A stretch of 24,919 bases of DNA from an uncultured Alphaproteobacteria bacterium. Its GTDB lineage: Bacteria > Pseudomonadota > Alphaproteobacteria > HIMB59 > GCA-002718135. The notes under the pieces are model-generated. The model was not told the DNA's origin. It made no database searches and saw nothing but the letters and a program-made list of their open reading frames with translations. The translations under genes and the position numbers were made by a program. Of the stretch, positions 14,834 to 23,557 are shown one piece after another. The stretch is taken from NCBI GenBank assembly GCA_902619055.1, contig CACNCW010000010.1, positions 1 through 24,919 of the forward strand, in the 5' to 3' direction. Position 1 is the stretch's first letter. Each line of letters starts with the position of its first letter.

Positions 14834-15994
14834 TTATCCAAGAGCTTTCACTGCTTTATTTGCTGCATCTTCTAAAGTTGATGCTTCAATGTAATTTATA
14901 TTGCTTTTTTTAAGTATTTCATTTCCCTTTTCGACGTTAGTTCCAGCTAAACGTATAACTAAAGGATATTTAATTTCAATTTTTGATAAAGCTTGAACAA
15001 TTCCTTCTGCAACCCAATCACATCTGTTAATCCCTGCAAAGATATTAACTAATATCACCTTAACTTTTGTGTCCATAGAGATTAATTTAAAAGCTTTAAC
15101 TATTTTTTCAGGTGTTGCACCTCCACCAACATCTAAAAAATTTGCTGGTTCACCACCAGCAAGTTTGATCATATCCATTGAAGCCATTGCTAAGCCTGCA
15201 CCATTAATAATATTACCAATATTACCATCTAAGCTTACATAATTCATTCCTCTGTCAGAAGCATAAACTTCATTTGAATTTTCTTGTGTTTTATCTCTAA
15301 GTTCTGCAATTTCGTCTCTTCTAAACATTGCATTATTATCAAAACTCATTTTACAATCTAATGCTAATATTTCATCTTGGTGTGATACAACTAATGGGTT
15401 AACTTCAACCATTGTCGCATCAAGCTCACTAAAAGCTTTATAGCAACCAATAATTGTATTTGCAGCTCTTGAGATCAATTTGGATTCAATTCCTAAACCA
15501 AAAGCTATTTCTCTTGCTTGAAATTGTTGAATACCAACTGCTACTTCTATTTTAGATCGTATAATTGTTTCAGGTTTTTCTTTTGAAATTTCTTCGACAC
15601 TCATTCCACCTTCTGTTGAGGCTACAACCATTATACTTTCTGAAGATCTATCAAACACTAAACCTAAATATAATTCGTGTTTGATATCAGTTGCTTCTTC
15701 AATATAAATTCTATTTATTATCTTACCCTCTGGACCAGTTTGGTTTGTAATTAATTTTTTACCTAACAATTTATCAGTTGCATCAGCAACTTCTAACGGA
15801 GAATTACATATTATAATTCCTCCCGCTTTACCTCTAGCACCTGAGTGAACTTGTGCTTTTACAACCCATTTTGAACCACCAATTTCTCTTGCTTTGTTTT
15901 CTGCATTTTCTGGACTATAAACAATACCACCAGTCGGAATTTTAACACCAAAATCAAACAATATTTTTTTTGCTTGATATTCGTGTATATCCAT
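14834..15994 (-). CDS. mtkA: Malate--CoA ligase (malate thiokinase) beta subunit
   Basis: The 386-residue ATP-grasp subunit is related to SucC. It begins MDIHEYQAKKILFDFGV and has VVKAQVHSGARGKAGGI for nucleotide binding, MVEVNPLVV, GAGLAMASMDMIKLAGGEPAN and LDVGGGATPEKIVKAF. The stretch NIFAGINRCDWVAEG is telling: as I recall, MtkA carries this form, whereas SucC reads NIFGGIVRCDLIADG. With MtkB it converts malate, CoA and ATP to malyl-CoA. The ATG overlaps the mcl stop by one base (TAATG), so translation is probably coupled. The product feeds the malyl-CoA lyase encoded just upstream. Confidence 0.84.
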   Translation of the reverse strand: MDIHEYQAKKILFDFGVKIPTGGIVYSPENAENKAREIGGSKWVVKAQVHSGARGKAGGIIICNSPLEVADATDKLLGKKLITNQTGPEGKIINRIYIEEATDIKHELYLGLVFDRSSESIMVVASTEGGMSVEEISKEKPETIIRSKIEVAVGIQQFQAREIAFGLGIESKLISRAANTIIGCYKAFSELDATMVEVNPLVVSHQDEILALDCKMSFDNNAMFRRDEIAELRDKTQENSNEVYASDRGMNYVSLDGNIGNIINGAGLAMASMDMIKLAGGEPANFLDVGGGATPEKIVKAFKLISMDTKVKVILVNIFAGINRCDWVAEGIVQALSKIEIKYPLVIRLAGTNVEKGNEILKKSNINYIEASTLEDAANKAVKALG

Positions 15995-16932
15995 TACTTG
16001 CTCTCAATTAATTTATTTATGTTTACAATATTTTCAGCCATTCTTGCAGATGCAGCATCGATCATTCTTCCATCAAACTGAGCAGCTCCCTTTCCTTCAG
16101 CAGCTGCTTTTTCTAATTCTAATAATATTTTTTTTGCTTTATCTATTTCTTCTTTAGGCGGAGAAAAAACTTCATTAGCAAGATCTATTTGTGATGGATG
16201 TATTGCCCATTTACCCTCAAAACCAATTGCTGCAGCTCTTTTTGCTGCATCAAGATATCCTTCTTTGTCATTAAAATCACCAAAAGGTCCGTCTATTGCT
16301 CTTAAGCCATATGATCTACAAGTCATTACTAATGTTGATAAGCCATGATGCCATTGATCTCCAGGGTAATCAGGATTTAACCCCCCTATAACAACTGTTC
16401 TTGCGCGCATACTTGCTGCATAATCTGCAACTCCAAAATGTAATGCTTCTAGTCTTGAACTTGATGTTGCAATTGATTGAATATTAGACATTCCTAGTGC
16501 TGTTTCAATTAAACATTCTAAACCTATTCTATTTTCAAATTTTTTATTTTGCTCAATTTGATTAAGCAAACAATCGACCATATATACATCAGATGATGAG
16601 CCTACTTTTGGAATTAATAATGTATCAACCCTATCACCTACCTCTTCTATAATTTCAATCACATCACGATACATATAGTGTGTATCCAAACCGTTAATTC
16701 TTATAGAGATTGTTTTACCTTCTTCTTTCCAATTATATTCTTTTATTGCATTAATAACATTTCTTCTTGCATCAATTTTATCATTTGGAGATACTGCATC
16801 TTCTAGGTCTAAGAAAATATAATCGGCATTTGATTTTAATGCTTTTTCAAACATATTTGGATTAGAGCCAGGAACTGCCAATTCACTTCTGTGTAATCTA
16901 GATTTAGCAGGTTTATAAAATAAATGGCTCAT
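15994..16932 (-). CDS. mcl: L-malyl-CoA/beta-methylmalyl-CoA lyase (CitE-like)
   Basis: The 312-residue CitE/HpcH-family TIM-barrel lyase cleaves malyl-CoA into acetyl-CoA and glyoxylate. Seen: RLHRSELAVPGSNPNMFEKA, IFLDLEDAVSPNDK with metal and CoA ligands, RINGLDTHYMYRD, IPKVGSSSDVYMVD, LECLIETALGMSN with the metal-binding Glu, LHFGVADYAASMRAR, and GFEGKWAIHPSQIDLANEVF with C-terminal catalytic residues. Compared with the usual 315-325 residues, the loop after GGLNPDYPGDQWHH seems short. It is the first gene of mcl-mtkA-mtkB, giving the glyoxylate-forming arm of the serine cycle. It could also act in other acetyl-CoA/glyoxylate exchange routes; the rest of the cycle is outside the window. 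Confidence 0.92.
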   Translation of the reverse strand: MSHLFYKPAKSRLHRSELAVPGSNPNMFEKALKSNADYIFLDLEDAVSPNDKIDARRNVINAIKEYNWKEEGKTISIRINGLDTHYMYRDVIEIIEEVGDRVDTLLIPKVGSSSDVYMVDCLLNQIEQNKKFENRIGLECLIETALGMSNIQSIATSSSRLEALHFGVADYAASMRARTVVIGGLNPDYPGDQWHHGLSTLVMTCRSYGLRAIDGPFGDFNDKEGYLDAAKRAAAIGFEGKWAIHPSQIDLANEVFSPPKEEIDKAKKILLELEKAAAEGKGAAQFDGRMIDAASARMAENIVNINKLIESK

Positions 16933-16942
16933 TTAAAAAAAA

Positions 16943-16966
16943 ATTATATATTTGATTAATATTATA
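16943..16966 (-). promoter_or_regulatory. Possible -10 elements upstream of mcl
   Basis: The 57-base gap before the mcl start contains two perfect minus-strand TATAAT hexamers, at 16966-16961 and 16948-16943. No convincing -35 is found at the right distance from either. In DNA of this composition TATAAT arises readily by chance, so I list it only as a candidate. A promoter for the mcl-mtkA-mtkB unit is needed here if the unit is not read through from yedK. Confidence 0.2.
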
Positions 16967-16989
16967 AAAGCGATAAAAAAATTTAAATA

Positions 16990-17646
16990 TTATAAAGATA
17001 TTTCCTTAAGGCAATTTTCATCATTATTTTTTGGATTATTTACAATTTTTGATACTGGATAAAAGTCTAAATCATCCTCGATAATACTTTTATTTTTATG
17101 TAGGAATTCATTTTCATTATCATTAAGAAAATCAAGACCCTCATTATGAGACATAATAAGAGGCATTCTATTATGTATATAGGAAAGATTTTCATTTGCT
17201 TCCTTTGTAATGATACAGACAACATTCATTTTTTTATTATCTCTTATTTCTTCCCTCCAAATTCCACCAAAAAACAATAATTCATTTCTAGGAATTGATA
17301 TTAAATATGGTTGTTTTTGATTATTTATATTTTTCCATTCATAGTATCCATTTGCAATAATAAGACATTTTCTTTTAGTAAATGAATCTTTGAATAAATA
17401 TTTATCATTAATCGTTTCAATTCTTGCATTAATAACAAATTGAGTAACATTATTTTGTTTACTAAAAAAACTATAACTCCAAATAAAAGTATCTATTAAA
17501 AGTTTATGATTGTTTTCATAAATAATATTAACAATATTAGACGGTGATATATTGTAAGACTTATGTGCGTAATTTAAAACTTCAGAGTAAGGAAAAAGTT
17601 TTATAATTTTTTCTTTATCTTCAGTGCTTGTAAATCTTCCGCACAC
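16990..17646 (-). CDS. yedK: SOS-response-associated peptidase / abasic-site shield protein, YedK/HMCES family
   Basis: The 218-residue SRAP-domain protein (PF02586) forms a covalent thiazolidine link through its N-terminal Cys with abasic sites in single-stranded DNA. The product starts MCGRFTS; Met removal exposes Cys2, the crosslinking residue. Other family landmarks are the conserved NARIET, CLIIANGYYEWK with the catalytic Glu, FFGGIWRE and YIHNRMPLIM with the active-site His. The start codon is GTG at 17646, which must be right because the Cys has to be residue 2. It overlaps the TAG stop of the DUF4864 gene by one base, implying a shared transcript. Confidence 0.93.
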   Translation of the reverse strand: MCGRFTSTEDKEKIIKLFPYSEVLNYAHKSYNISPSNIVNIIYENNHKLLIDTFIWSYSFFSKQNNVTQFVINARIETINDKYLFKDSFTKRKCLIIANGYYEWKNINNQKQPYLISIPRNELLFFGGIWREEIRDNKKMNVVCIITKEANENLSYIHNRMPLIMSHNEGLDFLNDNENEFLHKNKSIIEDDLDFYPVSKIVNNPKNNDENCLKEISL

Positions 17647-18104
17647 TATGATGCTTGCGATAAAGGCATTGGTCTAGAAACACCTACGGTCATCCAACAA
17701 TCTTTAAACTCACCGTTTTGCTCTACTTTTTCTACTGTCCATTCGAAACCAAATTTTTTTCCATTACTATCTGTAAGCTCTACAAAGTAATATGAACTTT
17801 TTTCTTGTTCCTGAACTGAAATTATATTGTGTTCTAAGTGATCAATCATCATTGAGTAGGATGGATTTTTAATCATCCGTATAAAATTGTCTAGAGGACC
17901 TGTGTACATTCTATTATTTGGATGTGCAAATTCCCAAGTTTGTTCAATACCGGCATCGTCAAAAGGTGAATTATTTTTTTGTAGTGCTTTTAATTGAATT
18001 AAAATAACTTCTTTAGGACCAATTGAAGGGTCTGGTTTTATCATTTCTCCATAAACACTTTTTGATAATAAAATAAACAAACTAAACAATATAATTTTGT
18101 GCAT
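17646..18104 (-). CDS. DUF4864-family secreted protein
   Basis: The 152-residue product has a clear signal peptide (MHKIILFSLFILLSKSVYG, likely cut before Glu20). An alpha/beta domain of the DUF4864 type follows, recognised by ILIQLKALQKNN, WEFAHPNNRMYTGPLDNFIRMI, NPSYSMMIDH and the C-terminal WTVEKVEQNG then CWMTVGVSRP. The fold resembles small NTF2-like proteins by pattern, but function is unknown. It is expected in the periplasm. The gene is upstream of yedK with a one-base overlap and starts 35 bases from the divergent exporter. Confidence 0.75.
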   Translation of the reverse strand: MHKIILFSLFILLSKSVYGEMIKPDPSIGPKEVILIQLKALQKNNSPFDDAGIEQTWEFAHPNNRMYTGPLDNFIRMIKNPSYSMMIDHLEHNIISVQEQEKSSYYFVELTDSNGKKFGFEWTVEKVEQNGEFKDCWMTVGVSRPMPLSQAS

Positions 18105-18139
18105 AATTTTAAAATAGTGTAATTATAATTTAAGGCAAT

Positions 18140-18739
18140 ATGTATATTTATGATTTTATCCAAGGATTAATAATTGGAGGAACATTAATTATAGCCATAG
18201 GACCGCAAAATTTATTTGTAATTCAACAAGGGCTTAAAAAATCTTATGTTTTTACAGTTACTTTATTTTGCAGTGTATCTGACAGTTTACTAATTGTAAT
18301 TGGAATATATCTATCTAATTATATTGTTCAAATTAATCCAAGTATCATAGGAATAATAAAAGTATTAGGTGGAATTTGGCTTATATTTTATGGATTAAAT
18401 AAAGTTATAAAATTAAATCAAATTAAAGATATAAATAAAAAATTAAATATAATTAACGAATACGGAAAAGTATTAATTACCTTATTCCTTATTACATACG
18501 CAAATCCTCATGTTTATCTAGATACAATTATTTTGCTAGGATCATTATCAACAAATTTTAATGATCAATTTTCATTTGGCGTTGGAGCAATTTCAGCTAG
18601 TTTTTTGTTTTTCTTTTCCTTGGGATATATGTCAAAGTTTTTGTCAAAATATATTTATTCAAATAAAACTTGGTTTTGGATTGATCTAACCATTGGTCTG
18701 CTAATGATTAGTTATGGAATATATTTTATAATTTTTTAA
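18140..18739 (+). CDS. LysE/ArgO-family amino-acid exporter
   Basis: The 199-residue membrane protein has about six hydrophobic segments and the LysE superfamily signatures: IIAIGPQNLFVIQQGLKKSY after the first helix, FCSVSDSLLIVIG, GIWLIFYGLNKVI, and TYANPHVYLDTIILLGSLS. The last two resemble the LysE/ArgO branch that exports basic amino acids rather than the RhtB branch. An AAGG at 18132-18135, four bases before the ATG at 18140, is a reasonable though close ribosome-binding site. The 3' end overlaps the convergent fusion gene by 14 bases. Family is strong; lysine or arginine as substrate is inferred from the signature. Confidence 0.88.
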   Translation: MYIYDFIQGLIIGGTLIIAIGPQNLFVIQQGLKKSYVFTVTLFCSVSDSLLIVIGIYLSNYIVQINPSIIGIIKVLGGIWLIFYGLNKVIKLNQIKDINKKLNIINEYGKVLITLFLITYANPHVYLDTIILLGSLSTNFNDQFSFGVGAISASFLFFFSLGYMSKFLSKYIYSNKTWFWIDLTIGLLMISYGIYFIIF

Positions 18740-21700
18740 AGAAAGTTTCTAAGTTTTTACACACCTGATCAACATTTAATTTTGTAAATACAAGAGGTGG
18801 TTTTATTTTAATAACATTGTCATAAGGTCCATCAGTGCTCAATAAAATACCTTGATTTCTCATATAATTAATAAGCAGTTTAGCTAATTTTTTATTTGGT
18901 TTAGAAACATTACTATTCTGAATAATATCTATTCCTAAAAAAAGCCCCCTACCTCTAACTTCACTAATATATTTTTTATATTTAAGTTGGATTTTTTTTA
19001 ATTCTTTTAAAAAATAATTACCAACTAACAAAGCATTTTTTTGTAATTTATTATTATCAATAGTCTCTAATACTGCTTTACCGATAGCACAGGAAACGGG
19101 ATTTCCACCGAATGAGTTAAAATATTCCATCCCGTTATTAAAAGTTGAAGCAATTTTTTCTGTAGTTATAACAGCAGCTATAGGGTGACCATTGCCCATA
19201 GGTTTGCCCAAGGTTACTATATCAGGAACAACATCATGCTCTTCAAATGACCAAAAATGTCTTCCAACGCGTCCAAAACCAGTTTGTACCTCGTCAACAA
19301 TACATAATGCATTGTTTCTTCTAATTTCTGAAAATATTTCTTTTAAGTAATTTTTTGGAAGAATTACTTGACCACCGCAACCAAGTATACTTTCAGTAAA
19401 AAAACATGCAATATTGGTTTCTTTAATTTTATTTCTAATTATCGTTTTAGCTTCATCTATATATTTTTGAATCCAATTTGAATTTTGATATCTCCACTTA
19501 CCTCTTAGAGGATCCGGCATGTCTAATACATGAACATAATCTTTTTTACCCGAACCACCCTTACTATTAAATTTATATGGACTTAGATCAATTAAAGTAT
19601 TGGTATGTCCATGATAAGCATTGTCCATCACAAAGACATCTTTTGCACTAGTATAAGTTTGGGCTATTCTATAAGCTAAATCATTAGCTTCAGATCCTGT
19701 ACATACGAAAAATATCTTATTTAATTTCTTTGGAAACTTACTTAAAAGTAATTCACTATAATCGTTAATTGTATCGTATAGATATCTCGTATTAGTATTA
19801 AGTTTTAAATTTTGCTGAGTCATAGCTTCATGGACATAGGAATTTGAATGTCCAACATGGGAAATATTATTTACACAATCTAAGTATCTCGTGCCATATC
19901 TATCAAAAAAATACTGATCTTTAGCTTCAAGCATATGAAGGGGTTTCTTGTAAGAAATTGATAAATTATCAGAAATATTTTTTCTTCTTTTCTTTAAAGT
20001 ATCTTTAAAATTATTATTATTATTAGAATAAAAAGATTTTGGAATTCGTAGAATTAAATTTGGATCAGGTGAAATTTTATTCCAAATATTGAATAAAAAT
20101 TCTTCACCTACTCCTGGAAAATTCTTATCATGTCCTAATAAATCTAAAATAATTTGAAAATGTAAATGTGGTAACCATTTTCCATTTTCATAAGAATTAC
20201 CAATTTTACCAATCCATTCACCTTTCTTAATTTTTTTTCCAATTTTTAGTTTTTGAAACATTATTTTAGATAAATGACCGTATAGAGTATAAAATTTATA
20301 TTTTTTAAAACTATGCTCTAAAACTAGAGTGGGGCCATAGTCATATTTAAAATTATTATTTTTTAAAATTATAATTTTACCATCTATTGGAGCAAATAAA
20401 TCTGTTCCCTGATCAATAAAAATATCAATTCCTAAGTGAATATTACGTCTTTCATTCGTATTTAATTCAGAAATAAAGTTAGGTCCCTTATAAACTTTTC
20501 TTTTTTCATTGTATAAACCTATACCTATACGAGAATTATCTTCTTTAAATATTTTATTAACTCTTTTTTTAAGTGAACTATTATCTGGGTTACCTTTCAA
20601 TAAAGGTGAATCAGAACTTAATTTTAAGATAGATTTATTTTTATCAAGTAAATTAAATTTAAAAATATTACCAAAGTTGAATTTATTTATATAATTTATA
20701 ATTTCATTATGATGGTGAATAATATCAAAGTCGCATATTTCTCGAACAATATATATTAAAAAATTGATAGGAATTTTCTCTAATTTTTCTAATAAAGACC
20801 ATGCATCTTTCTCACTAATGCTTAAATATTGATTTGATGGATATTTAATTCTTTGTTTTTTTGCCATTACAACAGTAATCATAAGTCTTGACTTACATAA
20901 TGATATTAATGAATTAATTTCATCCTCATTAATAGAAAACTGTTTATTGTACTCTGTTATTATATTTTTAAGTGTAAGATAAATATTATCATTGTTCATT
21001 AATGCATATGAAAGGCATATAGCTAAATCATTTATGGTTGGAGAATAAATAGAATCTCCATAATCTAGTAAACCACAAACATTGTTTTCTTTAACAACAA
21101 TATTATAATTATTTGGATCTGAATGAGTTATAGAATATCTTAATTTATTTAAATTATTTTTTACAAATTTTTCATATTCTGAAAAACATTTTAATAAAAT
21201 TAATTTTTTTGAACCAGTAAAAATATTAATGTCTTTTTTAATCCATTTTATATTTGATGGATCCCAAATAAAATTTCTATGGGCATCTATATCGTTAAAT
21301 GCTTTTAACTTAGTTGATACTTTTCCAAGTAACTTACCTAAAGAATTTTCAATTTTATCGTTACTTTTTGTATCTCCATACATTCGCCCTTCAATATAAG
21401 ACAAGATCCTAACAAAACATTCTCTATTTTTTTTATCTAAATATTTTACAATCTTTGTATGGTGTATTTTTGGTATAAAAGATTTAAGACTAAGATCACT
21501 TCGTAAATAATTAATTAATCTATCTTGGTATTTTAATATATTTATTTTTTCTGATGGGTTTGAAATTTTTAATACATATTTTTTTTTATTATTTATTAAT
21601 ATAATAAAATTTATATCCCTTTCACTATCAAGTTGTTTAATTTTGAGTAATTTATTTCTTAAGAAAGAAAAATTAATCTTTAACCATTTAATTAAATGTT

Positions 21701-21758
21701 TATTATCAATAATAGGTGGATCAACATCAAAAACTGACATAAAAGGTGTATAATTCAT
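18726..21758 (-). CDS. Three-domain fusion: APH-like kinase, M23 metallopeptidase, class III aminotransferase/phospho-lyase
   Basis: A single frame of about 1010 residues joins three enzymes. Residues ~20-340 are an APH/choline-kinase-like phosphotransferase: KYVLKIS lysine near 64, Brenner motif THSDPNNYN (His212, Asp214, Asn219), LLDYGD metal site near 232. Residues ~435-550 are an M23 endopeptidase with intact zinc ligands: HLGID (His441, Asp445) and HLHF (His531, His533). Residues ~590-1010 are a class III PLP enzyme: CTGSEAND, DNAYHGHT, IVDEVQTGFGRVG, LGKPMGNGHP with Lys852. Human hydroxylysine kinase and the phospho-lyases for phosphoethanolamine and phosphohydroxylysine pair the first and third activities, so an amino alcohol may be phosphorylated and then eliminated. 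The peptidase in between is puzzling. ATG 21758 is preferred; 21779 and 21740 are alternatives. Confidence 0.85.
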   Translation of the reverse strand: MNYTPFMSVFDVDPPIIDNKHLIKWLKINFSFLRNKLLKIKQLDSERDINFIILINNKKKYVLKISNPSEKINILKYQDRLINYLRSDLSLKSFIPKIHHTKIVKYLDKKNRECFVRILSYIEGRMYGDTKSNDKIENSLGKLLGKVSTKLKAFNDIDAHRNFIWDPSNIKWIKKDINIFTGSKKLILLKCFSEYEKFVKNNLNKLRYSITHSDPNNYNIVVKENNVCGLLDYGDSIYSPTINDLAICLSYALMNNDNIYLTLKNIITEYNKQFSINEDEINSLISLCKSRLMITVVMAKKQRIKYPSNQYLSISEKDAWSLLEKLEKIPINFLIYIVREICDFDIIHHHNEIINYINKFNFGNIFKFNLLDKNKSILKLSSDSPLLKGNPDNSSLKKRVNKIFKEDNSRIGIGLYNEKRKVYKGPNFISELNTNERRNIHLGIDIFIDQGTDLFAPIDGKIIILKNNNFKYDYGPTLVLEHSFKKYKFYTLYGHLSKIMFQKLKIGKKIKKGEWIGKIGNSYENGKWLPHLHFQIILDLLGHDKNFPGVGEEFLFNIWNKISPDPNLILRIPKSFYSNNNNNFKDTLKKRRKNISDNLSISYKKPLHMLEAKDQYFFDRYGTRYLDCVNNISHVGHSNSYVHEAMTQQNLKLNTNTRYLYDTINDYSELLLSKFPKKLNKIFFVCTGSEANDLAYRIAQTYTSAKDVFVMDNAYHGHTNTLIDLSPYKFNSKGGSGKKDYVHVLDMPDPLRGKWRYQNSNWIQKYIDEAKTIIRNKIKETNIACFFTESILGCGGQVILPKNYLKEIFSEIRRNNALCIVDEVQTGFGRVGRHFWSFEEHDVVPDIVTLGKPMGNGHPIAAVITTEKIASTFNNGMEYFNSFGGNPVSCAIGKAVLETIDNNKLQKNALLVGNYFLKELKKIQLKYKKYISEVRGRGLFLGIDIIQNSNVSKPNKKLAKLLINYMRNQGILLSTDGPYDNVIKIKPPLVFTKLNVDQVCKNLETFFKKL

Positions 21759-21759
21759 A

Positions 21760-22647
21760 ATGCTGAAATCTAAAAACATTTTTGTTTGTATTGGTGCAAT
21801 TCATCACGATTATTTATTAAATCTTAAAAAAAATATTATTAATTTTAGATCTAATCAAATTACTCAAAAAAGCAGAATTGGTGGAGTGGCTTATAATATT
21901 GCAGAATTGCTTTCGAATTTTGTTGATGTAAACTTTTATAGTTTAGCTATCAATGAAGAGATTAGAAAAAAAATCTCAAAAAAAATCTATGTTCATCAAT
22001 TGAATAAAGATTATGCAGATAGATACTATTTAGCTTTATCAGATAAAAATAATAAATTTTTATTAGGATTAGCTAACACAGATGAATATGAAAATAATAA
22101 ATCTTTAAAAATACCAAACATCAAGAATAAAAATATAATATTTGATCTAAATTTTTCTAAAACCTATTTGGAAAAATCAATAAATAAACTATCAAAAAAA
22201 AATAAAATTATAGTGTGCGCAACATCAGTGCATAAAGTTATTAAAATTAAAAGGATTATAAATAAAGTTGATTTTATATTCTTAAATAAAGCAGAGTTAC
22301 TTAAACTTTCAAATTCTTCAAATATAATATTAGGTGTAAAAAAAATATTAAAACAAAATAAAAAAATAAAAATAATTACTACTAATTCAAAAAATAATGT
22401 AATCTTTGGAAGTAATGAATTTATAAAAAAAATAAAACCCCCATCAATCAAAGTAGTAAACGAAAATGGAGCTGGAGACGCACTAGCAGCTATGATGCTG
22501 TATTTGTTCAGTATAAATGAAAAAATGAATTATATTTTGAAAACTTCTGTAGCATGCGGGTCTTATTATGCTAGTGGTAAAAGTCTTAAAACTAAGAGTG
22601 ATTTTTTAAAAATTAAAAATCTTTCTAAGAGAGTGATTGTACAATAG
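21760..22647 (+). CDS. psuK: PfkB-family sugar kinase, probable pseudouridine kinase
   Basis: The 295-residue ribokinase-fold enzyme opens with IFVCIGAIHHDYL and has SRIGGVAYNIAELLSNF, the PfkB signature 1 region for substrate binding. IIFDLNFSKTYLE, IFLNKAELLKL and the ATP/anion-hole motif VNENGAGDALAAM with catalytic Asp follow. The next gene, psuG, starts one base later, which makes pseudouridine the likely substrate: PsuK phosphorylates it to pseudouridine 5'-phosphate, then PsuG cleaves it. The ATG at 21760 is needed to keep the first beta strand, and leaves only one base to the preferred divergent start at 21758. A bias to Lys/Asn/Ile codons follows the local base composition. Confidence 0.85.
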   Translation: MLKSKNIFVCIGAIHHDYLLNLKKNIINFRSNQITQKSRIGGVAYNIAELLSNFVDVNFYSLAINEEIRKKISKKIYVHQLNKDYADRYYLALSDKNNKFLLGLANTDEYENNKSLKIPNIKNKNIIFDLNFSKTYLEKSINKLSKKNKIIVCATSVHKVIKIKRIINKVDFIFLNKAELLKLSNSSNIILGVKKILKQNKKIKIITTNSKNNVIFGSNEFIKKIKPPSIKVVNENGAGDALAAMMLYLFSINEKMNYILKTSVACGSYYASGKSLKTKSDFLKIKNLSKRVIVQ

Positions 22648-22648
22648 T

Positions 22649-23557
22649 ATGCATGAAATATTTGATATAAGTAAAAAAGTTCAAGAAGCAATAAATAGAA
22701 AAAAACCAATAGTAGCTTTAGAAAGTACATTGATTAGTCATGGATTACCCTATCCAGAAAATATTAAAGTCGCAAATGAGTCTATAAAGGCTGTTGAAGA
22801 TAACGGTGCAATTGCTGCAACAATAGGAATAATTAGAGGTAAGGTTAAAATAGGATTATCGGAAGAAGATATTCAAATATTAGCAAAAGAGAAAAATGTA
22901 CAAAAAGTTTCAAACCACAATATAAATTTATCAATATTTAATAAAGAAAATGCTGCTACAACAGTAGCAAGTACAATTTCTATAGCTTCTAAATTTCAAA
23001 TAAGATTTTTTGCAACAGGAGGAATTGGTGGTGTGCATCTAAATGCTGAAAATACAAATGATGTATCTGCAGATCTATATGCACTTTCTGAGAATTCAAA
23101 TTTTGTAATCTGTAGTGGTGCTAAATCTATATTAGATTTAAGTAAAACAAATGAACTTCTTGAAACTTTAGGAATTACAAGAATTGGTTATCAAACAAAT
23201 TATATGCCTGGTTTTTGGTATGAAGAAACAGAAAATAAAGTCGATAATAAATTTGATGAAATTCATGAAATTTCTTCTTTTTTAAAACTCAATGAAAATA
23301 TGGGAAATAAAAAATCAATTCTCATATTTAATAAAGTTCCATTAGAAAAAGCACTTAATAAAAATGACGTAGAAAAATGGATAAATAATGCAACAATAAA
23401 AGCTGATAGAAATAATATTAGTGGAAAAGAATTAACCCCGTTTCTCATAAAAGAAATTAACGAACAATCAAAAAATGAAACTCTAAATGCTAATGTATCT
23501 TTAATAATTAATAATGCGAATTTAGCTGGAAAGATTGCAAAGAGTTTTTATAGTTAA
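22649..23557 (+). CDS. psuG: Pseudouridine-5'-phosphate glycosidase
   Basis: The 302-residue PsuG (PF04227) reversibly splits pseudouridine 5'-phosphate into uracil and ribose 5-phosphate. Conserved segments: VALESTLISHGLPYPEN with Glu25, GAIAATIGIIRGKVKIGLS, KVSNHNI, FATGGIGGVH, a Mn-binding Asp region in NDVSADLYAL, and CSGAKSILDL with the Lys thought to form an imine with the opened ribose. Length matches the E. coli enzyme (about 312). The ATG at 22649 is favoured over a TTG 12 bases earlier that lies inside psuK. Its stop overlaps the stop of the convergent nucleoside hydrolase by four bases. Confidence 0.95.
   Translation: MHEIFDISKKVQEAINRKKPIVALESTLISHGLPYPENIKVANESIKAVEDNGAIAATIGIIRGKVKIGLSEEDIQILAKEKNVQKVSNHNINLSIFNKENAATTVASTISIASKFQIRFFATGGIGGVHLNAENTNDVSADLYALSENSNFVICSGAKSILDLSKTNELLETLGITRIGYQTNYMPGFWYEETENKVDNKFDEIHEISSFLKLNENMGNKKSILIFNKVPLEKALNKNDVEKWINNATIKADRNNISGKELTPFLIKEINEQSKNETLNANVSLIINNANLAGKIAKSFYS

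Noticed and set aside
13935..15994. Annotation as succinyl-CoA synthetase (sucD, sucC)
   Set aside because: Diagnostic stretches and the overlapping malyl-CoA lyase fit malate thiokinase better; kept as the stated alternative.
22164..22451. Minus-strand hydrophobic open frame within psuK
   Set aside because: Phe/Ile/Leu-rich frames are the expected antisense shadow of Lys/Asn-rich AT-rich genes; it has no family pattern.
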